Positions 16,182-25,126 of a stretch of 64,000 bases of DNA are shown here, piece by piece. Numbering within the stretch: position 1 is the first letter of the stretch; every line of letters starts with the position of its first letter. The notes beneath the pieces are model-generated. The model worked only from the letters and a program-made list of their open reading frames with translations. It searched no databases and was not told the DNA's origin. Origin of the DNA: Saccharopolyspora_D taberi (GTDB lineage: Bacteria > Actinomycetota > Actinomycetes > Mycobacteriales > Pseudonocardiaceae). The stretch spans positions 1 through 64,000 of the forward strand of contig NZ_BAAAUX010000003.1 of the NCBI RefSeq assembly GCF_039534165.1, written 5' to 3'. A program made the position numbers and the translations under genes.

Positions 16182-16820
16182 ATGAGCGAGATGCATGTCC
16201 TTCTGGTACACGGAATGACCGGTTCCGGCCCGTGGCACTGGCAGCAGTGGCTGGCCGGGCAGCTGCGCTCGCACGGCGTCACCGTCGACCTGCCCGCTCT
16301 TCCCGGTGACGAGCGCCCCGACCTCGACGTGTGGCTGCCGGTGCTGCGGGAGCACCTGGCGGCGGTCCCGGCCGAGGCGGAACTGGTCGTCGCGGCGCAC
16401 TCCTGCGGGGTCGCGCTGTGGCTGCACCACGCCGCGACCGTCGACGGCCGGTCGCGCCGCGCGGACCGCGTGCTGCTGGTGGCGCCGCCCGACCCGCAGT
16501 GGCAGAACCCCGACGCCGCCGGGATCGTGCCCTACCCGGTCGACGCGCACACCCTGCGCCGCGCCGGGGGCGTCACCAGGCTCGTGACCGGCACCGGCGA
16601 TCCGTACCTGCCGATGCACCGGGCGCATGCGCTCGCCGAGGAGCTGCGGATCGAGATGGACGTGGTCCCCGACGGCGAGCACCTCAACACCGACGCCGGG
16701 TACGGGCCGTGGCCTGCGATGCTGCGGTGGGCGCTGTACGGGACCGTTCCGCTGGCCGACCGCTTCGACGGCGAACCGCACACCACCGGCTACCAGCCCG
16801 GCCGCCTGCGGCTGGTGTGA
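16182..16820 (+). CDS. Alpha/beta hydrolase, YdeN/RBBP9-like
   Basis: 212 residues from ATG 16182, preceded by GGGGAG. The oxyanion region is LVHGMTGSGPWHWQQW, the nucleophile is in VVAAHSCGVAL (Ser in HSCG), and the C-terminal His is in VVPDGEHLN. Small cytosolic hydrolases of this kind have varied esterase activity. It stands between two convergent or divergent esterase genes and ends one base before the stop of the neighbouring gene on the other strand. No substrate can be assigned. Confidence 0.8.
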   Translation: MSEMHVLLVHGMTGSGPWHWQQWLAGQLRSHGVTVDLPALPGDERPDLDVWLPVLREHLAAVPAEAELVVAAHSCGVALWLHHAATVDGRSRRADRVLLVAPPDPQWQNPDAAGIVPYPVDAHTLRRAGGVTRLVTGTGDPYLPMHRAHALAEELRIEMDVVPDGEHLNTDAGYGPWPAMLRWALYGTVPLADRFDGEPHTTGYQPGRLRLV

Positions 16821-16821
16821 C

Positions 16822-17694
16822 CTACCGGTCGAGCTTGCCGCCGACGAACCGGACGACCTCGGGCAGGGCCTTGCGGTAGTAGCGGCTGTTGTGCCCGCCC
16901 GGGGTCGTGGAGGCGACCTCGGGCCGGGTCAGCGAGATGAACCGGCGGGTGCCCTTGATGAACCGGTCGCCGGTGCCGCACCAGACGCCCAGCGGCACGT
17001 TGCCGAGTTCGGGGATGTGGCGCAGCGGGTCCATCCCGGCCCATTCGGCCTCGTCGACGAACGCCTTGCGCTTGCGCATCTCCTGCCAGCTGGTGATCAG
17101 CGCGGGCGAGACCACCGCCGCCGCGCGCAGCGGGCTGTCGTGCTCGTGCCTGCGCCGCGCGTAGAGCAGCGCGCCGAAGCCGCCCATCGAGATGCCCGAG
17201 ACCGCGAACGGCTGGCCGTCGTCGCCGCCGAGGTCGCGTTCGGCGAGCCAGCGCGGGACCTCGTCGAGCAACATCCACATCGGATCGTCGCCGGGGTGGC
17301 GGTGCCAGTAGCTGTTGCCGCCGCCGTCGACGGCGAGGAAGGCGAACGGCGGCACCTCGCCCGCGGCGACCGCCCGGCTCAGCCAGGTCGGCAGGCCGTG
17401 CGCGGACCGGCGCGCGTCGCCGAACCGGCCGTGCAGCATCAGGCACACCGGAAGTCCGCTGCGCGCAACGCCTTCCGGGTACATCAGGACCAGGTTGACC
17501 TCGCGGTTGCGGGCCTGGGAGTGGACGCGTTCGAGGGACACGTTGGGCTCACCGGCCAGCGGCTTGGCCTCCCCGGCGACGGTGAACGTGTCACCGGAGA
17601 GCCCGAGGCCGAGCGCCGCGGCACCGGCCAGCCCGGAGGCGAGCACGGTTCGGCGGGGCACCAGCGGTGCCTTCGCCGGTTCGCGGTGCTCCAT
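16822..17694 (-). CDS. Exported esterase, paralogue of the protein at 15201-16055
   Basis: 290 residues from ATG 17694, with a strong GGGAGG upstream. The N-terminus has an RRTVLASG twin-arginine-like signal followed by a hydrophobic stretch. The core has LMLHGRFGDARR, the nucleophile elbow SGISMGGFGALL, the WCGTGDRF Asp region and GGHNSRYYRK with the catalytic His. The closest relative in the window is the esterase at 15201-16055, which argues for an old local duplication. It is a member of the esterase D/antigen 85-type group; the role is probably extracytoplasmic ester cleavage or acyl transfer. Confidence 0.85.
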   Translation of the reverse strand: MEHREPAKAPLVPRRTVLASGLAGAAALGLGLSGDTFTVAGEAKPLAGEPNVSLERVHSQARNREVNLVLMYPEGVARSGLPVCLMLHGRFGDARRSAHGLPTWLSRAVAAGEVPPFAFLAVDGGGNSYWHRHPGDDPMWMLLDEVPRWLAERDLGGDDGQPFAVSGISMGGFGALLYARRRHEHDSPLRAAAVVSPALITSWQEMRKRKAFVDEAEWAGMDPLRHIPELGNVPLGVWCGTGDRFIKGTRRFISLTRPEVASTTPGGHNSRYYRKALPEVVRFVGGKLDR

Positions 17695-17769
17695 GCCCCT
17701 CCCGTCGCCGGACTCCCGGTCCCATCCTGCCAACGAGGAGGGCCCGCACTGCTCGGTTCCCGGAGTTGG

Positions 17770-18603
17770 TCACGAGACGTCTGTCACGACCCGTTCGAAT
17801 CCGGTGTAGACGTTCATGGACCGGCCGCGCAGGAAGCCGACCAGCGTCATGCCCTGTTCCTCGGCCAGGTCCACCGCCAGCGCGGACGGTGCCGACACCG
17901 CCGATAGCATCGGCAGCCCCGCCATCGCCGCTTTCTGGACCAGTTCGAAGGACGCGCGCCCGGAGACCATCAGCACGTGCCCGCTGAGCGGGATCATGCC
18001 CTCCAGCAGCGCCCAGCCGAGCACCTTGTCGACGGCGTTGTGCCTGCCGACGTCCTCGCGCACGGCCAGTAGCGAGCCGTCGGCGGCGAACAGGCCCGCC
18101 GCGTGCAGGCCGCCGGTGGTGTCGAAGACCCGCTGCGCGGAGCGGAGCTTGCCGGGCAGGTCGGCCAGCACGTCCGCGCGGATGCGCAGCGGGTCGCCCG
18201 CCGGCCGGTGGCGGGTGCTGAGCCGCACCGAGTCCAGTGCGGCCTTCCCGCAGACGCCGCACGACGACGTGGTGTAGAAGTTGCGCTCCACGGACGGATC
18301 CGGCGGGGGCACGCCGGGTGCGAGGTGGACGTCGAGGACGTTGTAGGTGTTTCGGCCGTCCGGCCCGGGGCTGTCGCAGAACCGCGCTCCGGCCACGTCG
18401 TCCCGGTCGTGGATGGCGCCTTCGGTGAGCAGGAAGCCGTGCGCGAGTTCCACGTCGCTGCCCGGTGTCCGCATGGTGACGCTCAGTGCCCGGGACTGCA
18501 CCCGGATCTCCAGCGGTTCCTCCGCGGCCAGCGAATCCGGGCGCCGCCGGACACCGTCCGCGTTGATGCGCAGCACCGGCCGTCGCACGGTGACCCGTCC
18601 CAT
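17770..18603 (-). CDS. fdhD: Formate dehydrogenase accessory sulfurtransferase FdhD
   Basis: 277 residues from ATG 18603, with GGGGAGG at ideal spacing. FdhD passes sulfur from a cysteine desulfurase to the molybdenum cofactor of formate dehydrogenases and relatives. The functional loop is SSCGVCGKAAL, with the two sulfur-carrying Cys. VREDVGRHNAVDKVLG and VSGRASFELVQKAA are family signatures. The likely client in this window is the YdeP-type oxidoreductase at 36437-38731. The divergent neighbour is an oxalate/formate-type transporter, which fits a formate-linked theme. The 208-base spacer must hold both promoters. Confidence 0.95.
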   Translation of the reverse strand: MGRVTVRRPVLRINADGVRRRPDSLAAEEPLEIRVQSRALSVTMRTPGSDVELAHGFLLTEGAIHDRDDVAGARFCDSPGPDGRNTYNVLDVHLAPGVPPPDPSVERNFYTTSSCGVCGKAALDSVRLSTRHRPAGDPLRIRADVLADLPGKLRSAQRVFDTTGGLHAAGLFAADGSLLAVREDVGRHNAVDKVLGWALLEGMIPLSGHVLMVSGRASFELVQKAAMAGLPMLSAVSAPSALAVDLAEEQGMTLVGFLRGRSMNVYTGFERVVTDVS

Positions 18604-18811
18604 CCGGACCTCCCCTCGCAGCACTGACATCGCCACTGCCACGTCGCGTGTCACAGCCTAAACGCGCCGATGGCAACTTTCTCGTCCCGCGGTTTCGCGC
18701 AGCGGGACGATGTGCCCACTGGCCGGAAGACGATCGGCGCGGCTCTGGCGTGGCGGCGCGGACATGCGCAAGTCTGTGATCCCGAAGCCCAGCGCGCACT
18801 GAGGAGCCGCC

Positions 18812-20146
18812 GTGGTCGCAGAGCTGCTCGACCGTTCCCGCATCGTCGCGCCCGCGGGCTGGAACCGGTGGTTGGTGCCGCCCGCCGCGCTCGCGGTGCA
18901 CCTGTCGATCGGCCAGGTCTACGCGTGGAGCGTGTTCAAACCGCCGCTGGAGGACGCGCTCGGGCTGTCCGGCACGCTGAGCGCGCTGCCGTTCCAGCTG
19001 GGGATCGTGATGCTCGGGTTGTCGGCCGCGTTCGGCGGGACGGTCGTCGAACGCCGGGGGCCGCGCTGGGCGATGGCGGTGTCCACGCTGTGCTTCTCGG
19101 CCGGGTTCCTGCTCTCGGCGCTGGGCGTGGCGCTGGGGCAGTACTGGCTGGTGGTGCTCGGTTACGGCTTCGTGGGCGGGATCGGGCTGGGCATCGGCTA
19201 CATCTCGCCGGTGTCCACGCTGATCAAGTGGTTCCCGGACCGGCCGGGGATGGCCACCGGCATCGCGATCATGGGGTTCGGCGGTGGTGCGCTCATCGCC
19301 TCGCCGTGGTCGACGCAGCTGCTCGGTTCGTTCGGTTCGGACACCGGCGGGATCGCGCTGACGTTCCTCGTGCACGGCGTGGTCTACGCGGTCTTCATGT
19401 CGCTGGGCGTGGTTCTGGTCCGGGTACCGCCGGAGGGCTGGCGGCCCGCGGGGTGGCAGCCGCCGGAGTCCACCCGGGCGATGATCACGAAGGCGGAGGT
19501 CTCGGCGGGCAACGCCCTGCGCACGCCGCAGTTCTGGCTGCTGTGGATCGTGTTGTGCTGCAACGTGACCGCGGGGATCGGCATCCTGGAGAAGGCCGCT
19601 CCGATGATCGTGGACTTCTCCGCCGCCGGTGCCGCTCCGGTCGCCGCGGGTGCCGCCGCCGGGTTCGTCGCCCTGCTGTCGCTGACCAACATGGCCGGTC
19701 GGTTCGCGTGGTCGTCCACATCGGACTACCTGGGGCGAAAGAACATCTACCGGCTCTACCTCGGCGGCGGTGCGCTGCTGTACCTGGGGATCGTCGCCTT
19801 CGGCGCGTCCGGGGTACCGGTGTTCGTGCTGTGCGCGATGCTGATCCTTTCCTTCTACGGCGGGGGATTCGCGACCGTCCCGGCGTATCTCAAGGACCTG
19901 TTCGGCAGCTTCCAGGTGGGCGCGATCCACGGCAGGCTGCTCACCGCGTGGTCGGTGGCCGGGGTGCTCGGGCCGCTGATCGTCAACGCCGTCGCCGACG
20001 CCGGGGAGGCGGCAGGCGCTCAGGGGCCGGGCCTGTACTCGACCTCGCTCTACATCATGATCGGCTTGCTGGTGGTGGGATTCGTGGCCAACGAGTTCGT
20101 GCGTCCGGTCGATCCGAGGTTCCACGAACCGGAGGTGTCGCGATGA
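18812..20146 (+). CDS. OFA-family MFS transporter (oxalate:formate antiporter-like)
   Basis: 444 residues, GTG start with GAGGAG upstream. Twelve hydrophobic segments are visible. Family marks are HLSIGQVYAWSVFKPP in helix 1, GIGLGIGYISPVSTLIKWFPDRPGMATG between helices 4 and 5, and NMAGRFAWSSTSDYLGRKN in the second half. OFA members exchange oxalate, formate or other monocarboxylates. The TGA overlaps the ATG of a 35-residue small subunit (ATGA at 20143-20146). The substrate is inferred from family and from the adjacent fdhD; a different organic anion remains possible. Confidence 0.88.
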   Translation: MVAELLDRSRIVAPAGWNRWLVPPAALAVHLSIGQVYAWSVFKPPLEDALGLSGTLSALPFQLGIVMLGLSAAFGGTVVERRGPRWAMAVSTLCFSAGFLLSALGVALGQYWLVVLGYGFVGGIGLGIGYISPVSTLIKWFPDRPGMATGIAIMGFGGGALIASPWSTQLLGSFGSDTGGIALTFLVHGVVYAVFMSLGVVLVRVPPEGWRPAGWQPPESTRAMITKAEVSAGNALRTPQFWLLWIVLCCNVTAGIGILEKAAPMIVDFSAAGAAPVAAGAAAGFVALLSLTNMAGRFAWSSTSDYLGRKNIYRLYLGGGALLYLGIVAFGASGVPVFVLCAMLILSFYGGGFATVPAYLKDLFGSFQVGAIHGRLLTAWSVAGVLGPLIVNAVADAGEAAGAQGPGLYSTSLYIMIGLLVVGFVANEFVRPVDPRFHEPEVSR

Positions 20147-20250
20147 ACCGGCGGGTGCTGATGGCCGCGGTCTGGCTGTGGGTCGGGCTGCCCTTCGCGT
20201 ACGGCGTGTACGAGCTGGTGCGCAAGGTCGCCCAGCTGTTCACCGGGTGA
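20143..20250 (+). CDS. MFS transporter small subunit, 35 residues
   Basis: Starts with ATG inside the ATGA overlap with the transporter stop and encodes a single-helix peptide. MNRRVLMAAVWLWVGLPF is its N-terminal half, with the membrane helix at residues 6-24 and a basic C-terminal tail (VRKVAQLF). Peptides of this size and type follow OFA-type transporters in many genomes and are listed as small subunits. The role (assembly or gating) is not established. Its coupling to the transporter gene, conserved character and size make it a real gene despite its length. Confidence 0.8.
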   Translation: MNRRVLMAAVWLWVGLPFAYGVYELVRKVAQLFTG

Positions 20251-20352
20251 ACCTGCCGCCTGCCGGTTGAATTCCGCCAGACCCAGCCCTCGGCGTCGGT
20301 GCGCATCACTACCGTCTTCGGCGGGGGACGAGAACTTCAGTGAGGACACCGC

Positions 20353-20913
20353 ATGCGCAGCAAGCTCACCATCCGCTTCACCGAGGCGGCGGAACCGATC
20401 ACCGAGCCGGTCACGAAGTTCGGCGGCCAGCCGGTGTGGCTGGAGGAGCCGACCTGGCCGCTGTCGGCCGAGACCGGCAGGCCGATGCGGTTCGTCGGCC
20501 AGATCCGGCTGCCCGGCGACGAGCCGCGGCTGGCGTACCTGTTCATCACCGACGAGGAGGACTTCGTCGACGGCACCCACGAACCCGCGGGCGGGGAGAA
20601 CGCCTTGTTCGCCCAGCCCGGTGAGCCCGCGGACTTCTACCAGCTGGCCCGGATCCGCCGGGGGCCGATGTTCGGGCCCGACCACCAGGTGGAGACCGAG
20701 CCGCACAGCGGCGAGTTCGGCAGCGCGCTGTGGGGCGAGCCGGAGTGGTTGCAGGGCGAGGAGGAGCCCGACGAGCCGGGGGACTGGCGGTTCGTGCTGC
20801 AGCTGGACAGCTCGGACGCGCCGTTCGAGCTGAACTTCGGCGACCTGGGGATCGGCTACGCCTACCTGGACGAGAAGACCGGGCAGGGCAGGTTCCTCTG
20901 GCAGTGCGGCTGA
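20353..20913 (+). CDS. DUF1963 (YwqG-like) protein
   Basis: 186 residues, ATG after GTGAGGAC. The family pattern is an N-terminal KFGGQPVWLEEPTWP, a central FVGQIRLP strand, and the C-terminal LQLDSSDAPFELNFGDLGIGYAYL. DUF1963 proteins are soluble, beta-rich and of unknown function. They are often scattered in actinomycetes, and some sit in toxin-immunity neighbourhoods, although nothing here points to that. No operon partner is evident. It stands between the transporter and the M48 protease, each with its own spacing of 70-100 bases. Confidence 0.75.
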   Translation: MRSKLTIRFTEAAEPITEPVTKFGGQPVWLEEPTWPLSAETGRPMRFVGQIRLPGDEPRLAYLFITDEEDFVDGTHEPAGGENALFAQPGEPADFYQLARIRRGPMFGPDHQVETEPHSGEFGSALWGEPEWLQGEEEPDEPGDWRFVLQLDSSDAPFELNFGDLGIGYAYLDEKTGQGRFLWQCG

Positions 20914-20982
20914 TCGCGGGTTCATCGGAATTTCATCGCGTCCCGCTAGCGTCGCTCAAACCTCGATGAGCGGGGGGACGAC

Positions 20983-21054
20983 GTGAACTCCGGAACGGAC
21001 GCCCATCGGACCGGGATCGTGGTCGCTGCGGGAGCCCTGCCGGGCGGTCGGTGA
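20983..21054 (+). CDS. Possible 23-residue leader peptide ahead of the M48 gene
   Basis: GTG at 20983 is preceded by GGGGGGACGAC, the best ribosome-binding site in the area. It opens a 23-codon frame (MNSGTDAHRTGIVVAAG and six more) whose TGA at 21052-21054 overlaps the ATG of the M48 protease gene (TGATG). The big gene has no strong ribosome-binding site of its own, so it is probably translated by coupling to this micro-ORF. The peptide has no recognisable family. The function as a leader is inferred from layout only. Confidence 0.45.
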   Translation: MNSGTDAHRTGIVVAAGALPGGR

Positions 21055-24000
21055 TGGCCGGGCAGCCGGTCGACGAGCGGGTGCTGAGCGCGGGAACGAC
21101 CGTGCGCTTCGTGCTGCTGGTGGTTCTGCTGCTGGTGGCCGGCGGTTCGATCGCGCTGGACCTCATCGGCATCGGCCTGCCCGACTCGCACGATTGGGGC
21201 TGCGCGCTGGCCGCCGGGTGGGATCCGGGCGACGGCACCGACCAGGCCACCTCGATCAGCCTGATCGACCAGGCGAGTGCCTACGACGCCTGCGTGGAGC
21301 GCTACGCACCGGCTCCGCCGTGGTGGATGCCGCTGGGGTGGCCGGTGCTGCTGTCGGCGGTGGCCGCCGCGCTGTTCTTCGGCCTGGCCGCCTGGAAATC
21401 GCGGCGCGGCCGGGTGGTCCCCGTGGAGTCGGTCGACGGGAGCGGCGACCTCCGCCGGACGCTGGCGGAACTGGTGGAGGTGGCCGGGCCGGCCCGCGCG
21501 CCGCGGTTCGTCGTCGACCCTTCGGCCATGTCGACCAACGCCGTGGTGTTCGGCAGCAACCGCAGGCCCACGGTGTGCCTGCACGGTGGGCTGGTCGCGC
21601 GCCGGAAGGGGTCTCCGGAGGCGTTCCGGGCGGTTGTGCTGCACGAACTCGCGCACATCCGCAACCGCGACGTCACGATCACCTACGCCACGATCGCGTT
21701 GTGGCGGGTGTTCCTGGCCCTGGCGCTGCTGCCCTTCCTGGTGCGCAACGTCTACCTGTTCGCCAACGGGGCGGGAACGCCGCTGTGGTCCAGCTACGCG
21801 CCGGGGGTGACGCGCAACCTGCTGCTGACGGTGGTCATGGTCGTGCTGGTGTTCCTGGTGCGCTCGGACGTGTTGCGCACCAGGGAGATCTACGCCGACC
21901 GCACCGCCATGGCGCTGGGCGCGGACCCCCGGGGCTGGTCCGTCGCCGGACCCGCCGGGACCGGCGGCGCGCTGAGGAGCGCGCTCCGCTCGTTCGTCGA
22001 GCTGTGGGGCACGCACCCGCGTGGGGAACTGCGCCGGGAGGCGCTGGACGATCCGGCGACGCTGTTCGCGGTGCGGACGCTGCTGATGTTCCTGACCGGA
22101 GCCGCCGCCGCGCTGATCAACTACCACGTGTGGCGCTACCTGAAGCAGTACGAGCTGGCGGGCTGGTGGGGTGATCAGGTCGCCGCGCTGGTCGCCTCGG
22201 CGTTGGTCGCCGGGGTGGCGGGGACCGTCCTGTGGCGGGCGGTGGTGCACGCCGTGCTCACCTCGCGCCCGGCGCCTTCCGGCGTCCGGGCAGGGCTGTG
22301 GCTGGGCGCCGGGGTCGCCGTCGGCGAGCTGGTCACGGGCCAGGAGGTGATCCACGACTGGATCCCCGCGCACCCCGAGTTCTTCCTGCTCGTGGTGCTG
22401 GCGGGCGCGGTGTTCGCCTGGTGGACCAGCCAGAGCGCGGAGCTGTGGATCTCGGCGCGGCGGGAGCGGACGCTGCGTCCGGCGATGGCGCTGTGCCTGG
22501 CGGCCGGGTGCCTGGTGCTGTCGGCGTGGTTCTCGTGGTGGCTCGGTGGCGGCGCGCTGCTGGTGGCGGGGCGACCGTTCGACCTCGCGGGCGTGAGCGA
22601 GGGGCTGGCGCGGAGCTATCCCGGTCCGGCCGCCGACCACCAGGTCATGCTGTCGGCGATCGCGGCGGCGATCCCGGTGGTGGGCAGCATGACCAAGGTG
22701 CCGCTCGCGCTCGCGGCGGTCGCCGCGCTGTGGGTCGTGCCGCTGCTGGCCTGGACGGCGAAGCAGACGGGGTCGACGCTGCGGCGGGTGCTGCTGCCGG
22801 GTCTGCTGGGAGGGGTTGCGTGCTGGGTCGCGGTGGCGGGTGCTCAGGCGCACATGCACGGCCTGCTGCCGGATTTCGGAGCGGCGGGCGGCCTACACGA
22901 GTTGATCTACATCGCCTGGTTGTTCGTGGCGCTGGTGGTGATGACCGCCGTGACCGGTGCCGTGACCAGCGCGCTGGCCGGGCGGTTCCGGCTGCTCGTC
23001 ACGCTCATCGCGGCGGAGACCGCGGCGCTGGTGGGCGTCGCCGGGGCGTTCGTGCTCGCGTCAGCGGACGGATGCGTCGAGCCGCTGAACACGCTCGGGA
23101 CGTCCTGCGGCTGGCGCCCGGAGTTGGTGGTGGGGTACTTCGAGATACTGCTGACCCCGGTGCTGGTGATCACCGCGATCACGGCCGTCATCGCGGCCGC
23201 TGTGGGGACCGCGTTCGGCCGTGCGAAGGGAAAAGCTCCGGCGGAGCAAGCGGAACCGCGGACCGGGAGGATGGTCGCCCGCCGCGTCTGCGTCGGGGCG
23301 TTGTGCGCTGTGACGGCAGGAATCGCCGTGTCGCAGGCGGTCGTCCACTCCGACCTGCCCCCGACGGCAGCACCGCCCGGGGTACCGGGCATCGTCGCCG
23401 CCCCGGAGGGAACCGCTTCGTCGGACGAGGTCAGGCGGTTCCAGGTGCTCGCCTGGCGGCGGTACGGCGGCAGCGAGCTGATCGACCGGTTCAACACCAC
23501 CACCGACGACCTCCTGCGGAAGCTGGACGAGGCCGATCCCTTCACCGCGGGAGCCGACCCGGTCTGCGTCGAGATCGGTCGGATCGGCCAGGACGTCGCC
23601 GGGTACCTCCGCGTCCCGGACGAGGTCGCGCAGAAGCACTGGCAGCGTTTCCCGGCGCAGCTGGGGAAAGTCGGCCGGGACTGCCGGGACGGCCTGGCGC
23701 GGCGCGACATCGACCGCCTGGCGGCGTCGCTGTCGTGGCTCGAAGAGGCGGTGCGAACCGTGGCAGCAGTGGACGTCTGGAGCGGCGAAGTCGCGCGCGG
23801 CGAACCGGCCGATCCCTTGCCCGAACCGGCCCCACCCGCGCCGCAGGTTCCCGAGCGGTGGGCGGATTACGGCGGCCTGAGCCTCCTCGACCGCTTCGAG
23901 TCCACTTGGGGGGATCTGCGGAGCTACCTGGAGCAGGTGCGGGGATCGGCCGACGTCACCCGGATCGAGCCGCTCTGCACGGAGGCGGAGCGGATCGCGA

Positions 24001-24203
24001 AGGAGGCCGACGAGTTCTTCGGCATCTCCGACCCGGATGCGGAAGAGCGCCGGCGGACCTTCATCGCGCAGGCGCGCGACGGCGCAGCCGGCTGCTTGGA
24101 GGCGCTGCACGCGCTGGACAGCGAGGCGTTGGCCGAGTCGTTGCAGCGGTTCGAAGCGGCGACAGCCACTGCGGGACTGGTCCGGTCGGCGGTGGGCGGC
24201 TGA
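21054..24203 (+). CDS. Giant polytopic M48-family metalloprotease with C-terminal repeat domain
   Basis: 1049 residues from ATG 21054. The zinc site is HELAH at residues 197-201 in VVLHELAHIRNRD, with the third ligand in the following EIYADRTA segment. This is the HtpX/Ste24-like M48 pattern. Hydrophobic helices lie at about 17-40 and 90-110, and many more occur between 215 and 770, far more than in HtpX (about 290 residues). After a last helix near 760 the final 260 residues are soluble. They consist of two related segments of about 110 residues, one starting RFQVLAWRRYGGSELIDRF and one starting RWADYGGLSLLDRFEST. The function is unknown; membrane protein quality control is a guess from the family. 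Confidence 0.8.
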   Translation: MAGQPVDERVLSAGTTVRFVLLVVLLLVAGGSIALDLIGIGLPDSHDWGCALAAGWDPGDGTDQATSISLIDQASAYDACVERYAPAPPWWMPLGWPVLLSAVAAALFFGLAAWKSRRGRVVPVESVDGSGDLRRTLAELVEVAGPARAPRFVVDPSAMSTNAVVFGSNRRPTVCLHGGLVARRKGSPEAFRAVVLHELAHIRNRDVTITYATIALWRVFLALALLPFLVRNVYLFANGAGTPLWSSYAPGVTRNLLLTVVMVVLVFLVRSDVLRTREIYADRTAMALGADPRGWSVAGPAGTGGALRSALRSFVELWGTHPRGELRREALDDPATLFAVRTLLMFLTGAAAALINYHVWRYLKQYELAGWWGDQVAALVASALVAGVAGTVLWRAVVHAVLTSRPAPSGVRAGLWLGAGVAVGELVTGQEVIHDWIPAHPEFFLLVVLAGAVFAWWTSQSAELWISARRERTLRPAMALCLAAGCLVLSAWFSWWLGGGALLVAGRPFDLAGVSEGLARSYPGPAADHQVMLSAIAAAIPVVGSMTKVPLALAAVAALWVVPLLAWTAKQTGSTLRRVLLPGLLGGVACWVAVAGAQAHMHGLLPDFGAAGGLHELIYIAWLFVALVVMTAVTGAVTSALAGRFRLLVTLIAAETAALVGVAGAFVLASADGCVEPLNTLGTSCGWRPELVVGYFEILLTPVLVITAITAVIAAAVGTAFGRAKGKAPAEQAEPRTGRMVARRVCVGALCAVTAGIAVSQAVVHSDLPPTAAPPGVPGIVAAPEGTASSDEVRRFQVLAWRRYGGSELIDRFNTTTDDLLRKLDEADPFTAGADPVCVEIGRIGQDVAGYLRVPDEVAQKHWQRFPAQLGKVGRDCRDGLARRDIDRLAASLSWLEEAVRTVAAVDVWSGEVARGEPADPLPEPAPPAPQVPERWADYGGLSLLDRFESTWGDLRSYLEQVRGSADVTRIEPLCTEAERIAKEADEFFGISDPDAEERRRTFIAQARDGAAGCLEALHALDSEALAESLQRFEAATATAGLVRSAVGG

Positions 24204-24259
24204 GCCCGGCCGCACGGCACCGGAACCGGCCGAACCACGCCCGTGCTTGGATCCAACCC

Positions 24260-25126
24260 GTGGACCTGTTACGTCACCTGCGCTTCTTCGTCGCGGTCGC
24301 CGAAGAAGGGCACTTCGGCTCCGCGGCCGACCGGCTGGGCATGACCCAGCCGCCGCTGTCCCAGGGCGTCCAGCGGCTGGAGGCCCGGCTCGGCGTCACC
24401 CTGCTCACCCGCGGTTCCCGCGGTGCCCAGCTCACCACCGCGGGCTCGGCCCTGCTGCCGCGGGCGCGCGACCTGCTCGCCGACGCCGAGAGCTTCGAGG
24501 CCGAGGCCCTGCGGCTGCGGGAAAGCCGCGGTGCGCTGCGGATCGGCGTGGTCCCGGCGCTCAGCGACTGGCACGTCGCCGCGGTGACGACCGAGGTGCG
24601 CGGCGCCGCGCCGTCGACGGTCATCACGACCACCGCGCCGACGGCCGATCTCGTCGACGCCGTCACCTCGGGCAGGCTGGACTGCGCGGTCGTGCACCAC
24701 CCCGCGCTGATCGGGACGCTCGACTGCGGCGCGGTCATCCGGGTTCCGCGCTGGCTGCTGGTGCCCGCCGGGCACCCGGCCGCCGACGGCGGGTCGCTGC
24801 GCGCGCTGAAGGGCCTGGCTTGCGCGACCGCGCCGCGCAGGCACGGCACGGCCGCGTTCGACCTGCTCCTGGACACCCTGCGCGCCAAGGGCCTCGACCC
24901 GGTGTTCCTCCCAGCCGCCGACGACCGCGCCGCGGTCACGGCGGTGGCCGCCGGCCGCGCGTTCGCGCTCACCACCGATCCGTCCCTGCGGGTGCCCGGG
25001 GTCGTGCGGGGTCCGGCGGCCGGGGACGACCTGGCGCTGCGGGTCCGGCTGGTCCGGTCGGAGGCCGGCCCGCCGGACGCGGTCGTGGCGGCGGTCGAGA
25101 CCGCGCTGCGGCGGGAGCGGTCATGA
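24260..25126 (+). CDS. LysR-family transcriptional regulator
   Basis: 288 residues, GTG start. Residues 1-60 are the winged helix-turn-helix (LRFFVAVAEEGHFGSAADRL then MTQPPLSQGVQRLEARLG). The rest is the periplasmic-binding-like effector domain. The stop overlaps the start of the serine hydrolase gene (ATGA at 25123-25126), and two beta-lactamase genes follow. The arrangement recalls AmpR-type control of beta-lactamases, though AmpR is usually divergent. A perfect T-N11-A palindrome typical of LysR sites lies at 26070-26084, in front of the first beta-lactamase. The effector is unknown. Confidence 0.9.
   Translation: MDLLRHLRFFVAVAEEGHFGSAADRLGMTQPPLSQGVQRLEARLGVTLLTRGSRGAQLTTAGSALLPRARDLLADAESFEAEALRLRESRGALRIGVVPALSDWHVAAVTTEVRGAAPSTVITTTAPTADLVDAVTSGRLDCAVVHHPALIGTLDCGAVIRVPRWLLVPAGHPAADGGSLRALKGLACATAPRRHGTAAFDLLLDTLRAKGLDPVFLPAADDRAAVTAVAAGRAFALTTDPSLRVPGVVRGPAAGDDLALRVRLVRSEAGPPDAVVAAVETALRRERS

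Noticed and set aside
17591..20125. Minus-strand open frame of 844 codons across fdhD and the transporter
   Set aside because: Arg/His/Gln/Pro-rich shadow without domains. fdhD and the OFA transporter explain the region.
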